Shown here piece after piece: positions 1 through 15,091 of a DNA stretch of 64,000 bases; position 1 is the first letter of the stretch; each line of letters begins with the position of its first letter. Below the pieces are notes generated by a model, which was given only the letters and a program-made list of their open reading frames with translations, searched no databases and was not told the origin of the DNA. The position numbers and the translations under genes were made by a program. The stretch comes from Hofstenia miamia. Taxonomy: Eukaryota > Xenacoelomorpha > Acoela. The DNA is taken from assembly GCA_004352715.1 (NCBI GenBank), contig SCFE01000034.1, positions 555,100-619,099 of the forward strand, in the 5' to 3' direction.

Positions 1-566
1 CAAACAATATCTAAGAACTGATTTTATACTTTTGACTTTATTTCACAAATTGCCAAATTTGACATTGTTTTTTAAAAGTGTTAAGTTTGACTTCATTATG
101 ACCGTATTGACCTTACTGAATGTTGGGTCGCCATAGTAATTACGATACACACTACACAAAGTGACACTACATTAAACAACGATTGTATTTCGTACGTAAT
201 ATAAGTGGATGGGAAGCGCATATGTAAAATACCGAGCTTAGCTGTGGGGGAAGTGCTACCTCTTGTAATATTTTGCATACGACCACCTCATTTTTGTAAG
301 TGCATATCTTATTTAGTATAAGAACAGAGCGGAATTGTGATTTGTTAAGAAGCGGAAACCTGGTTTTTTTTGTAAAAGAACGCGCTTATGCAATGTAGTC
401 TATGTAGTACATATTTGCACCTTTATAATTTTATATAAACTTAATACCCCGTAAAAACATTCAATTGCTTATGGGAAGTAGTGGAAGTAGACATTGCCCA
501 AATTGTGACTGTCGCCGCCCCTGCCCACCTTTGACTACAATCAATGTTGACTTTTAAACCATTTAG
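1..566 (+). other. Intron upstream of the Ig1 exon
   Basis: This is AT-rich intronic sequence ending in the acceptor ccatttag at 559-566. No exon, RNA gene or recognisable mobile element was seen. The exon that would supply the first base of the split codon at 567 lies outside the window. Confidence 0.6.
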
Positions 567-842
567 ATGGAAGCTCGATCGTCTATCAACCGCAGGACAT
601 CACTGTGTTAGAAATGGCATCGGCTTTGTTCGTTTGTCAGGGAACAGCTTATTCACAACTCAAGTGGGTAGTTAACGGTCCAGGAAAAACCAATATGTTG
701 GCAGTCGAGATTAAGCAAGAAGATCGTCACATTTCTGTTTATAAAGTTCGTAGAGTTACTTTGAAGATGAACAACACTATATACTCGTGCTACGACCAAA
801 AACAACCCGAAACAAAATTTTCAGCTAGACTTTATGTTAAGC
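567..842 (+). CDS. Lar: LAR exon: Ig domain 1
   Basis: The acceptor is ccatttag and the donor is C|GTAAGT. The exon is phase 1-1 and 276 nt, so it is a complete, skippable Ig unit. The translation shows the B-strand Cys (ALFVCQG), the core Trp (QLKWVV) and the F-strand Tyr-x-Cys (TIYSCYD). In vertebrate LAR-RPTPs, Ig1 binds heparan and chondroitin sulfate through a Lys cluster in the C-D loop. The matching loop here (VVNGPGKTNM) has only one Lys, so glycosaminoglycan binding may be weak or lie elsewhere. Ig2 is 24.9 kb downstream. Confidence 0.85.
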
Positions 843-3800
843 GTAAGTTTTCCTTTTTATTACTTTTAATATCTAACTTATCGGAATTTATGAATAAACA
901 GGAAATAATAAATACTCATTTATAAAGTACGCTAAAATGATTTTTGCTTTGACAAAATTACTTATTGCTGCGATGTGTGTTGTTTTATCTAACTAGATCG
1001 TCTTTGAAAGTATTGCGGAGTAATTTTGTCTATTAAAGATAAATTCAGAGCAATTCAAATAACCACCCTCATACATTTTCGCTTATATTAATTGAAAATG
1101 TTCTGCGTGATGTTTTTATTTTTTGTCACATTAATTTAATTTGTAGTGTGAGTATTGCGTTATTGTTTGTAAGTAAATATATGCATACGTTTGAAACTAT
1201 TCCGAGCACCAATGAGTCTCGCAGGAATATTATCTATAAGTTTCTTATTGCGCACTCAACCAGCTATCATATGCAGCATTTTCCAAAGTCGTGACTTAAA
1301 AAAAATAGTGTATAAAGATTGGTTAATTGTAGCTGGAAAACTTTTTAATTCGCCATAAGCGTGTAAGCGCTCCATTCTTGCCATGGGGCAAAAAGGCAAT
1401 AAACGAACGATTTTTGTTGTGCTTACTTATTAACAGGGTTGTATGTGGCCTACCTAATTTCAAAAAATGTGCCCGAATGTGATTTAATCGATTATTGTAA
1501 AAAGTATTCGCCAACTTTTAAAAAACGTTTCAAGGAAGTGTTTTGTACATCTCCAGATACAAAGGCAGTTGAGAAATTTCCTTCAGATACTCTGAACAAT
1601 TCGTTGTTGTTAAAATGTCACCAAATAAATGTTTAAATTTCTAATCAATTAAATTGTGCATCAATGTTTTTCGTTTGGAATTTCATGAGCGGTAGATCTC
1701 AAAACGCAGTATAAGCAGCAAGCGGAATTTTAATAAGCGTAATATGCGATAAGTGTAAAATCCATAAGCGATTAGTTCTCGGCCCGGCAGTCATTTTTAA
1801 CTCAGAGTAAACTACATATGTGATGTTAAAGTTCACGATATTTAATTGGTAAAATATTGGATATGATCATTGTTATATCTTCGTTTTCCTAAATCCTAAG
1901 ATCAGCGTGGATTTAAGGGTGGTTTTATTTGACAATGTGCTTTAATTATGCACAAAGTGATTATAAATTACCTTTTTGGAGATGAAAATAATTTGGATAA
2001 TTATGCAAACATATTCGGTCCGGATACTTTCAATTTGTTTCCACAAAGCGGAGACTCTTTTATATACAGACGGAGATTTACAAACCGTTTTCTTTCTCTC
2101 CTAACCGTATTTTGTTGAATTTATTTCCTTGCGAAGCCTTCCTTACAAAGTTTAACTTATTATCAAAGCCTTTTTAATTTAAATCTTCTAACTATTAGTA
2201 CTGCAACGCCCATTCTCTCTTTAAAGTTGCATTCATAACATATTGACATTTTCATTTCTTTATCTACTTTTAATCAACATTTGGCGGATTGGGTACATTT
2301 TCTCTCAACATGCAAAGTAATTGATTTTTCCATATAGAGCGAGAAGTTTCATCAATAATAAAACACTGTACAAGTGGGTTATTTCCTTCAATATTTCAAA
2401 TCCAAAATTAACCTTAAACTGCCTATGAATTTTTTAATTGTGTGTATGGCTTTTTGAAAAATTTTTAAACGCTTTTAACTAATAAAAATGTCCAAAATCT
2501 GAAATCACCACATAAGTTTTCTTCTTTCACTTTCGTTTTTATATCGCGACCGGTCGCTGTTCCATTGAGGTAAGGAGTCGCGTGGAAACAAGCAATGCAC
2601 TTCATTCTTATCAATTCCTTGAACCAAGCAGAATGAAGCACTGCTTTTGACGTATCCTTACTTGAAAATGAGTCAATAGAAAGCCAATTCCCAATTCATT
2701 GTCACAACCTTTAATAATGATATCCTCCAATGTCTACATCATTCGAATTCTTTTTCTTGAAACTGAAGTATTGCTTGGATTTAGCATTCGGGATTAATTT
2801 ACTTGTTTGTTTTAATTTTAGTGTAAATACTCTGTAACTTTAGTATTGGAAGAGCTGGAAATATTTTCGAATTTCATTTATACGATAGGATAAGCAGAAA
2901 TTTTATTTTCGTGCAGCGCTCGCCGCTTATTGTTATTTTCGAGCATGGCTGCGTGTTTACGGTTAATTAGATGCTACTAATTTTCATTTGCTTGCTGCTT
3001 TCACGAGAACACTGCTTGATTCTCTAATGAGTTGCCATTTGTCTTTACGTGTTTTAAGGTTCCGCTTTAAAATTAAGGTTTTAAAATCCAGACGTGATTT
3101 CTAATGTGTTCTTTTGTTTAGTTAATGCTACATTAAGCAAATTGGTAACGAATTGTTCGAATATTATTCAAGCCACAATTGCGTATCAAATTCTTTTGAC
3201 ACTAGCATTACCCATTGTCCTATTGATAATTAGTTGATTGCTTTGAAATACTATATTTTATTTTTTTGCAACTAATTCCCTTTATACATTTTTATTTTAT
3301 GTAGTTTCTTAATTTCCCGCTATTCCTGATTTTAAATCCTATTTTAAAAATTTCACATGAATTCATACTTATTTGATTTAATCCTAACATTTCTAGGAAA
3401 TTGCACTAAAATCGCGAACTTTGAAATCTTTTTGACAGAATTTTGCCAATGGTTGGTAGTTATTAACAGATTCTGAATTTTCAAGCGTAGATAGATACAA
3501 AATATACAGATGTTATCCACCACTCCATGTGAAAAAGTTTACCCTATTAGAAAATGATCAAAGACATGAGCATTGCGAATCAAAATCTACACTTTGGGTT
3601 GAGTTCGGGTAGACAATTATCGGATCGTGTCGGGAGCGGGTCGATGATAAGCTCATATTGGCACTTTCTCATGTCCACAATATACGATAAAATGCACGAG
3701 TATTTGGCCTAAAATTCCATAACCATCTACTTACTTGAAATTTTAAAATACACTAAATACTTGTAAAACCAAATTATTATTATATATTCCTAAGAAACCT

Positions 3801-6800
3801 TCCAGCTCAGGTAATATTGAACGCCTGTTTTCAGTATTTGTCTGACCAAGCAACAGGCGGAATCGATTTAAGAGGAAAAATTTGGAATAATTGGTAACAA
3901 ATAGATTATGCAGGGCTAGATTTCCTTTGAAAATTCTTGAAACTCTTTTGGGTAAGACCACCACAAATGGGTCGGATTAGCATCCTCAATATTATGAAAT
4001 GAGAAATATTCGATTGCTTTTCCTTCTACATTTGGTAAACTGTATGTAGCCTGTTGTTCGTCGAAACCAGCAAAACGGATGCGAGAGAATTTAGGCTTTA
4101 TTGGCTCAAGTTCAACTGCCATTTCAGCACTCATGAGTGCTGATATTCTTGAATATGATTTCAGCTGACAGGAAAACATCACCACAGTAATTTTCGGTAA
4201 AAAATAAAAAGATACTTTGCTACAAAATGACAGTTTCACTACAAGATCAAGCATCACTCAAATAATATCTAGTTTAGACGTCAACTACAAATCAAACCGT
4301 TTTCTAAGACTGTTTAAAAAGCTTTTCTTCACAGCCTTCTGAAAAGCTTGACTTGCCATATCAAGATACTGAAGCCCAAGCTCAAGCTGCAATGTGGGTA
4401 TATTACGACAAATAAAAACATATTTGTTGCCTTGAAGACAATTTGTAGCATCTTCGATCAGAAAGAGAAATATTGACAATTTAGGGGGAGTAATATCTTC
4501 ATTTGTCAGTTTAATATTGCTCTTGGAGGTTTCCGTCAAAGCAATTGTATACGTTTGCACCAAAATTAGTTCGAGCATCTTGATCTTGTCATTCATAGAA
4601 AACACGTTAGTTATTGTTAAATGTCGCATGATGAATTTAGTTTCACACCAGCGTGTAACTGAACCCTTAATTTCGCTTGTTGTACACGCGTTAATCATGG
4701 AGTTACAAATGTTTTGCAATCCGAGACACGCCAATAGCTAATCTTTATCTACTTTGAAGAATGGAGAAAATTTTTTTTCCGCTTTTGCAGTATCATTGAT
4801 GCAATCAAGAATTATACTTAGATATTCAAAGAAACATTGTCACTGATATTTTTTTATAAGCCTTTCAGTTAGCCGTGACGACTTATTATATTTTAAAAAT
4901 CTCTTAATGCCAGATAGCAGAAGTTTTTCTGTGTATCAATTATCTTGCGCAATTTCATTTTAATACTCCTATTGGACAAGTAAATTGACGGTGTTTGTGC
5001 ATATTGATGACTTACACAACTGTAGTGAAGGAATCGTTTGATATTGTATTGCGCTAGTCTAGTTATTAACGCAATGATTGACTACAATTAAATTGCTCAA
5101 CAAAATGCATTACCCTTGGCCAGCAACTCAATGTAATTAATATATGCTAGAAAGAAGAGATGGGCCTACTCATATTTGTAGATTATATATATATATATAT
5201 ATATATCCATTTAAAATCAAGATCTTTATATCTTTGTCAAATTGGATGCACGCACATGCCAACGCGGCCGGATTCTACCCTTGTTGTGATATGTTAAATC
5301 GAGTGGGTATTTATTGCCAGCAGTTCTGCATTAAAGTCATGCAAATGGTACTTTGTGCTAAATAATGATCCACACGGTTTTTGAATAGGCTTTCCACCAA
5401 GTCATTTTGGTAGATATATTCAGCGATTCCGGAAATTCTAGATATTTTAAGTCGAATTGCAGAACATGGTATCATAGATACTGCTTGCAGAACAAAATTT
5501 TCCCATACATCCATTCTTGTGCGCCTGATACGTTTCAAGAGCTAATATTATTGATCTGACTGATTATTGAATAAGATTTGAGAGCAATTGATACCTGCCC
5601 GAGTTTTGGAAATTTGTTCATAATAGATAGAGAAATTCTCATTTGTTTCTGGGTTTTTTTCAGAAATAGACCTTCCTTGAAAATGTATGAGGCATTAAGA
5701 TGAAAGAACTTAGCAAAGAGCAATTTCAATTTTTATTCAATTGTAAAACAAACAGCAAAACAGGTTTTGACCGGATTTATTTGACAGGCAATGTAGATTC
5801 AAAATAGGATAATGCATAATGCAGTCGAAATTAATGAAAACTTTCGATTTTACGCATCAAATGGAGTGTATCTAATCGGCTCCTTTTTCACTTTATCACT
5901 CCTTCTGCGCAATTCTAAGAGCCCTCAGTTTCAATTACTACTGCGACATTGAAGGAAGATGCTTAAGCGTAGTAATTCAAATTATATGTAACTATTCACC
6001 CTAACCAGTGGCGCACCCACAGGGACATGGGGAAATGTCACCTCATGTTTTCAACATTGATTTTAATTGCTTAAACCCATTGCTCCTGGGGTTGCTCTAA
6101 TATAAAACACATTTTTGAAAAAATGTTGAAAGCCTGTTAATAAATATTGAAAACTTGATGTGGACACAACTATGTGTGCCGCACATGCAAATATGATTTG
6201 AGCTAAAAATTATTATTGTGCTGAAGTACATAGAAATATGAATTTTTTCTATAAAATATCCGATTTTTGCAAAAACATTCAAACTCTTTGCATTCCTAAT
6301 ATTCAGATAATGAGTTGGCTTAATACCCCTAGAAACAACAACTACTTTAAAATATTTTGTTTTTGAACAAAAGCTGCGTGAGGCCCGTGCAGGCGTGCCG
6401 TTCATAGTCATAGGCTGTTGTGCCGTAATCCTGGACAGATTCGCGACAGATTCCAAATGATGGGGAGAAAATTCTTTATCTTGTAGTGTTTTCAGATTTT
6501 GAAAAATTTCTTGTAGAATTAAGCAGGTTGGGAAACACGTCAGTTTTTGATCCGACTCGTCTAATAATGATCCGACATGTTATATTTTTTATCCGACGCG
6601 AGGGTCGAACGGACGCGTTCCCACCCTGGAATTAGAGTTAAATTTATTCTTTTTGTAAAAAAATTGAAAGGTATTAGAATTTAAGTTGGTGAAATGTATT
6701 TTTAGGGTTTATTTTTCCAATATTTTTAAAAATTTCCCCTAGCTATGCCCCGCTTTTGGTCACTCAAGTTGCCTTGACACTTCCTGTTCATGTACAATTG

Positions 6801-7235
6801 CTGAGTTATAAGATATTTGTTTTGAGAAGCATATGCATTGCCTCATAACGACACATTTGTGTATCATTTATTTTGAAATTGAGTTGTGCAAATTCTTAAA
6901 GTCCTCCAGGTACAGTAGAACAAGCGGTTTTTGATATAGATCATTTCAGATGAATTGTTAACTATTTTGAATTATTCATTATGTTAATTAATTAGTGGCA
7001 TACTAGATTTCGTCTTATATATTATTAAAAAACCATAAATCTATTTTAAGAAATAAACTATTGACATCACGTCACCTCTACAAAGTAAGCGCATTTAATG
7101 CGAAGGTTACCTTGACTGCTTAAACACGCGTTTTAGCATACTTCATTAATTCTGTCAACAATGATTTACGATAACACTCGCTGCATTCTTTTTGAAAAAT
7201 ACTATCAATCCATTTCACGATGTGCCGTCATTTTT

Positions 7236-7267
<32 letters not shown>

Positions 7268-7555
7268 ATGTCATTAAGTAATTTTCATATTCAAATTAGT
7301 GAACACAAAAAGCCAGAATTCATGTACTTATTTTGCTGCAATCAAAATATTGTTTTAAACATGTTTCAACAAATTTTCAGACTATTAGATTGCTATAGTA
7401 CATAAATTTTCTAATGAAAAAAAAATTTTTAAATGCAATCATAGTCATTGAGTGGACGTGACTAGAAAAACTCCCTCCATTCTTTATATTTTTGAAGCAC
7501 AAGTAAAGATACTATATTTTTGAGATTTTTCACGATATTTCTAAAATTTTACATN

Positions 7556-7586
<31 letters not shown>

Positions 7587-10500
7587 GCAATATTCTATTA
7601 TACCGTTGTCTAATCTATTTAGAATCTGTTGCATTTAATAGAAATATTTTTTACTTGTAAATTGAATTAATGTTAACCAACCTTAGACAACAATTCATGC
7701 AGCCAAATTTTTCGTCATTCTCACAAAAGCGGGAATATAACTTCTAATTTTGTCTTTTTTCAAAAGTGGGGGTTTTCATCTACAAATTTTATCATTAGCA
7801 CTCCGTTTAAGAAGTATAAGCGGGTAATTGAACACATTTAATCTCGTAAAAATCAAATATGAATACAGTATGTCTAAATTAATTTTGCTAATTACATTTA
7901 TCAACGTAGTGGTGGAGTCCATAAACTATTTGTTGCCAGTTCACGATATTACACATCCTTCCTTTTTTAGGTGGCTTAGACAAGTTTTTTTCTTCTGGTT
8001 GATCTCTTTAAGGAATGGTTTAGTTGAACTTTGAATGGCATTTTCTAAACCTCAATGGGACATTGAACTTAGCATTTTAAAAAGTTTTCAATTTAGGCAA
8101 GTTCTTCTTCCAAATTCGATTGTAATACTCGTCTTGGTATTACACCACTGGTTGTCAGTTTCTACCTAGGAAATTGTTGAGCAGGGTAGAACTGTCTAAA
8201 GCTATATGACGTGTCTTATAGCATAACCAGTACAAAGAATCTATGTAAGGGCTGGTCAGGAAAAACGTAGATGTTGTAAGCTTTTAGTAAGTCCTGCTGA
8301 GAGTATATTTTGCATTGGGAAACGATACTTTAGAAGCTGTTGGACCTATTTATCATAAATACAGAACAACAGTTTAGATAATTTCAGTTGCTTACATTTT
8401 GATTATGTAATATTTTTTGCAATGGTTTTGGATTACATCTAGTGGGCATCCTTTAAAAGTTTGTTTAACATATGTTTGCTTTTGAAGGAAGTGCGTTCTT
8501 TATTCAGGCATCAAATGTATATTTGCATCATTGCGAATACCAATTTTAGACTTGCTTTGAAGTAAAATAAATTTCGATATAATTTTAATATTCATTAAAA
8601 ATATTACGCCATTTTAATGAATTGAAATAATAAAAAATAAGTAGTTCATTAAATTCAATCTAATCTATATTCTGGTCAGGCATTTAAATTTGAGAGATTG
8701 ATGCATTACTGGTTTGTCTTTGGAATTTAATTGGGCTATTTATATCCGCATCGGAAGATATTCATTCAATTGAGAAGTTTGTGAACATAATTTTGGATTT
8801 TATCACGTGAAGCATCGGCTCAATAAGAGTAAATATTTGAACTGGTAAAGATATTTTAGGCAGCCCATTATTTGGATAGACTTCCTCAGAAATTTAAGCT
8901 CACGAATTTCTTTAATTTGGGAAACTGCGATGTTTTGGCCCTGTTTTTACCTGTATTTTTAGGGGAAAGTATTTTTTAGTTTGTACTGTTGTTTTGTTCA
9001 CAATATACATGCGTCTACAACTTGCATTCTTTTCTTTTTCATAGAAATCAGTTTTGAAAGTTTAATTTGTAGACTGTGCTACTCATCACTCATCGAAAAG
9101 AACGTCAAAAATTATTCATTAGGCTCCCCATGCCTTTTTTGTTTTGCTTAGAAATTAACATTTTATTTAAAAGGCGACTTTCCTTCCTTCTAATTGATTA
9201 TTGATGCTCCACGTCAGTGCATAATTCTAGCTTAATTAGTTTTAATATATTATTAATAAGCTATTAGTTCATTGTTTACCTATAACTATAGTCTTTTTTA
9301 AATTGTGAACGGGTTAGAATCTAACTATGTTGTAAACTTCAAACACATTACCCTTATCTACATTTATTACTGTGGAGGGGAAGTTTTTTACTCTTGTGTG
9401 TTTGTGTTTTTCTAGATATCTTCAGGGGCAAGGGGAAGGGAGCACGAATAAATGAGCTGAAATAATTGGTTGATTGTTAATTTCGGAGTCTGGATGGTTG
9501 TGCGTTAAAATGTTGCTGGAAATTGACCAAGGAAACATATAGCAATAAAATTTGACAGTAGAAAATAACCTAAGGCATATTGCCCGCGGTGAATTTGCTA
9601 ATTTACTTCGAAATTCCTTGTTCGATAATCTCGGTAAAAATTATTGCCGAGAAGTGATTTATTACTGCGTATAAAGAATCAGGAATACTGTGTTTAATTT
9701 TCTCTATAAAAGTTTAATTCAACGGGAGCATCTAATTCACCGGCTGTTGGTTATCTATAACACATGTATTGTGCGAATTTGAAGTTTGAACAACTATTGT
9801 CAGTTATTTTTTAAGTGTTCCTTTTGAGGAGCTACCTAAAAGACTGAATCTGTCAAATACTTTTGTATTTTGTTCGATAAAATCTACTTATATCATAGCC
9901 TAGTACTTTCGTTCACCTTTGCATAGCATTTTGCAGGATTTTATGGATTATAGTGCGAATTTATTTTCGCTTGAAAATTCAAAATATTAATTTAAGATTT
10001 CATTTCTGTTAGGTCTCGGTAAGGATCCATTTCTACGAGTTTTGGGCAAGCTTTGACCGAGCTTCTGGGATTTTGGTTTAATTGCACTATTTAATTTTTA
10101 TTCATTTGCCAACCAATGGCAATGCGCTGAATCAATACGTTTGTAAATTTATCATATCTTACCGTTGACATGTATCTTAACATATAATACTTTCCTGTGG
10201 TGTTGGTATCGTAAGGCCAGCTCTAGACGAATACCCACAAATGCAAGTTATTGAATATTGATAATGATTTTATCGTTACCAATGGTGAATACCATGTGTC
10301 TGAAATTCTCTACACAGTTGTATCAAATCAGATGCTCCATTTTTGACATGTGTTGCAAATCTCCTTAGTAATATTGTATCTTGAAATTTATAAAATATTT
10401 ATTTATAGAAATTTAAAATCAGATGAAATTTGGTTTTCATATGAAGTTGTTTAATTGTACATTGCTTTGAATTTTGTCATAACAAAATTAAACGTTTCAT

Positions 10501-13500
10501 GGTCACTTGTTCGTCTGGACCATCTGTCTTGAAATTCATGAATTTTCAATGTTATTTTATAAGATTTCAAAAAGTACGCCGATTTATTGTGCATTCAATG
10601 TTAATGTTTAACCATATTGGCATTTTAATTTCATCATTTTCATGTGGTTTATGTGTGTGATATTTGATTCATATTTTGTTATAATCTTGAAAGCGGGAAT
10701 GTATTTTCCCACTGTTTACTTTAAAATGTGAATTTCCTGTGCTTTATGGGATTTCGTTAGAGTAGATCGTTTTTTGGTATTATCTCCTTAGCACTTAATT
10801 TCAAACAGAATTTAGTAATTTGACCTCATCACTCGATTTATTTCCTTTTTTCAGGTGGTCTTTGTCGCACCGTCCTCAAAGCTTTTCAATCTTTTTTCTT
10901 CTAAAAGATCCAATATGTGTTAATAATTAAATATTTGTACTTTTACAAATTCATTCAATGCCATTTGCTTTGCACTTCTCCATTCTCCTTTTCTCTAAAC
11001 TATCAGATTGATATCTGAAGTAAGCTTTCAATTGCTTTTAACGCAAACTTGTATCGAACTCACATTGGTATTTTATACGAATTTTATGTTGCGTAGAATT
11101 CAAAGAAAAGTTTGCATACATCCGTTAAAAATTCAAATAAAACGTTATACACTGTACATGGGCGTAACCAATTTTTTCCGTTCAGAGGCGGCATAGCATT
11201 TTGTAATTTCATATTTTATTCAGTGTTTTTTGGGATAAATTTTGAGATGCAATTTCGTGAGGAGGCGGTCATCGACTCGCAAAATAAATTACTCTTAAGT
11301 TGAAAGTTTGTTTAGTCTATTATATTTTTAGTTCATGTTTATGCAAAATTAACATATTTTCATTGCACTTTTATTGGCCTCGTTACTGAGTGTGCATGTA
11401 ATTAGAAATTTATGAATTTATCCCAAAAGGTAAACTTTTTTGTCTTTAAGTTATCTTTGCAAAAACACTAGCATGTTTAAACCCCTCCCAGTACCTCTGA
11501 TGCCTTCAAAACATCATTTTAAATTTAAATTTTGCTTGCATTGACATATTAACTGGTTTCTATTGTCATGTATAATTTCCCTAGTTATAATGACTACGTG
11601 TAAGATTTAAGAATCCCTAATTGAAAATTCGACAAGCACGGAATTAGCATTTTGTTGAATGGATATAATGTATGTCAGATATGCCAATTGATAAAATGCA
11701 ATGATTTAATTGTATTTCCATGCATTCGATTAACCTTGTTATTTTGAGATTTATCTTATTTTTCTTATTGATTTTTAAAGGTCGGTTTTCTTCATAAACT
11801 AGTTTTCTGTTTACTTGAATTATCCTTGAGAAGCTGGTTTAGCTTTTTTCTGTATCGCTACTCTCCATCTGTTGACTATTCAATCTTCCCATGTGGCAAT
11901 TAGCTGTCTCTATTTCTACTTGACTATTTTCCCACTATTATTTCCATTAATAATAACACTAACAGAGGAAATTTATACAATTCAGCCTCCTATATCATAC
12001 ACTTGCAATTTAATTCCTTCATGCACATAATTAATATTATAAACATGTTTCTATTTTTACATTCGAATTTTCAGAGTCGTCTGAATCTATCAGCAGGTAA
12101 TTTCGATGCTTTTTGTCTGCGCAATAGAACTATCTTTTATTGCAACTGTACATTAGTTATTTACTGTTTATAATAACTGAATTTTATTACAAGCTTGCGC
12201 CAAGAGTGGTAAATTCAAGTTTTTTAACTGTAAACATAGAATCATTAATTTATGCAATCACGTTCTCATTGGTTCCCTATAAACAGTAATTTTCGATAAA
12301 GATCATTTAGTCTCTGCTCTTTTTCCAAAGCAAATTAGTTATTCCATACTTTCTCATGTGCATACGAACATTTCTTTTACTCGTTTCGTATCCTATAACC
12401 TTCATAACATAGGTAGACAAATTTTGATATTTATTTAATATCCCGAGCCGAAACTTATTATTGAATTCCACGAAGTTTTCAAACCCTTGGCCCCTTCGTC
12501 CTTGAACTAAGCCAAAAATGCAACTCTTACTAAATATTATTTGCAACTATTTGTTGACTTTGCACTTTTCACTGGTTTTTTGTTTCTATCTGTAAGAACA
12601 CTGCAAACACTCAATTTAAGAATGACTATATGTATGGCCGAATACTTAAGCACAATAAAACTGGAATGCTGTTTTATATCTTCAATATCTTTCAAAAAGG
12701 ATAATTTTTCCAGGGATAATAAAATTCAAGCAACTCATTGTGAAATATTATTTCTCTTAATTTATTTAAGAATTAAACTTTCGTGAATAGCCCCTTTGTC
12801 ATATTAATTTTTTCGTAGAATTTATATGTACACCGAGTTTTGAAATTGTGGGAATCTTTGAAATATTTATTATACCTGCCACAGCCACTGATATGTATTT
12901 GACTGGTTCCTATGTTAAAACGAGTCGAATGAAATTAGAGGTGCATGCTTTAGAAAGATTGAGGACACTTCAAAGTCAGGATCCCACTTTAGAAGTGCTG
13001 TTTTCAGTCATTTAGAAAGTACACGAGCACTTGAAAAAATTAAAAGTGGATTATCAAATCACGTTGCATGTGAGTCAAAGCTAATGTATTCGATGCATGA
13101 TTTTACTACTAAGGAGTGTTTAATAGAATTCTATTCGCATCAATCAGCAACATCGGAAACACTACCCCACCCGCTACCGTGTTGTCTCAATTTTTAGGAA
13201 ATTATATTATCTGTTAAAAATTGATGCGTACACACACCACGAATGTGTGATGTTAACGCAGTAATTTTAGATAGAAGACATGAACAAATGGATATTTTGA
13301 TTTCTACTGCGACAGAGCACCGCCTATCATTCAGTGGATGTTATATTATAATCTAATTTAATCTGTCATTAGCGTGATTAGTTTTTCACCTTCATAGTGC
13401 TGAAACATTCGCACGGAGCTTGGTCGATTTTTAGCTCGACATTAGTGTAAACAGTCATGTCGAAATTACTATAACAATTATTACCATAAATATGCAATTA

Positions 13501-15032
13501 CATTAATGCTAAGAGCATTATTGGGACTATAATTCAAGTTAATGGATGTGCATTTTATTAATTTCACCTACATATTACCATACATCGGCATCCTTTTTTA
13601 CAGTGTAGTTTTGATTAATTAGTGTATTAATAACTCTTAATGATGTTGATTTTCTATTTTAAACTTGATCCCTAACCTACAATTGCTTGATCCTATTGGA
13701 CTTGGTCTTTTTTGGGTTTATTTATGCCTGAGGAGGAAGGGTTTTTCCACCTCATTCCCTAACTAATTCTAGATGGCAATATGAATATTTAACGAAACTT
13801 TACATAGATTTCCTTCATACAGCCCTATCAATTTGAAATGTTTTGTTTGTAATGCCATTATTTTCAATGACGTATTCAAATCTGAAAATATATGAATTTT
13901 TTTGAAATAAATTTATTTTAAGATTTAACATTTGAAAATGTTGGAATTCATTAGAAGCCTTTCCTAACTTTTCAAATATAATTTTCTTGTTTATTTTTCT
14001 TAGTTTTTTCATACTAGGAATAAGTTTTTGGAAAAATTGGAAGACTGTTCCATGTTGAAAAACAACTATGCATAAAAAGCCATCCTAGTAAAGCAGACCA
14101 AGTTTCAATAAGAAATCTACGATTAAATTTCTGTTTACCTAGAAGCAGTGAAACTCAATCACCTGGATAAATATGTATTTCAACTATTTGCAAAGTTTGT
14201 TTAGATGATAAGTTCAAATACGATTTCTAGGCTTTCTCGTTGAGATGCATATTTTTACTTGATATGAAACGATGTCACTTTTAAACAGTGTTTTCAATCT
14301 ATATATATATATATATATATAATTTTTGTAGCTATATACAGATTTTCTTTTTGTGGTTTACGAGAAGCATTCAATGTAGTTACTGATTTTGGAATCATCT
14401 TGAATAAACTTCTGCAATTTAAATCGAATTCGAAAAAATATATATTTCTGCTTTCTATATTTTACTGAAAAATCGCAAATACCGCTATCATTGCGTTCAC
14501 ACGGATGAATTAATTTAATTAAACGTTGATTGTTAAGTCGAATAAAGGGGTCTATTGGGAAATTATTGCAAGTGAATTTTGTTTACTAAAGCAGAAGGAA
14601 TTTTTTTGCAAACAGTAATTCATATTTAAAATATTAATTTTTAAATCCTCGTGTGTGCTGATGTTGTTTATGCACAATAAATTCATAGAAGTGAGTTATT
14701 GAGCTTCATACTATATAGGCCTACGCTATGTTGAGGATTAATTGTTTTTAATGCTTTTTCTATTTCGTGATAATCCGTAATTCACAAAGGTTTCCTTTTA
14801 TGAAAACCAGAAGCCCAAAATGGTTCTTGAATATTTTGAAGGCCGAAACAAACCATGTGAGATTTACTTATTTTCTGAAATTTTCATTTTTTGTTTCTCT
14901 GTTAATTCCCTGAATTCCATAAGCTGAACAAAACAACTGATAATTTAAACGCGCAAGCAAACTAACATATATTCACCAGATTATTGTTAACCTTATCTAA
15001 GTAAACATTGTGTTAATTTCTCTAAAGTGAAC

Positions 15033-15091
<59 letters not shown>

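Noticed and set aside
5184-5206. (TA)n tracts as TATA-box promoters
   Set aside because: TA tracts occur throughout the introns and next to transposons without any start-site context.
12307-12786. Opposed 79- and 81-codon open frames
   Set aside because: They are AT-rich with no motif and no splice-compatible phase with LAR; chance frames.
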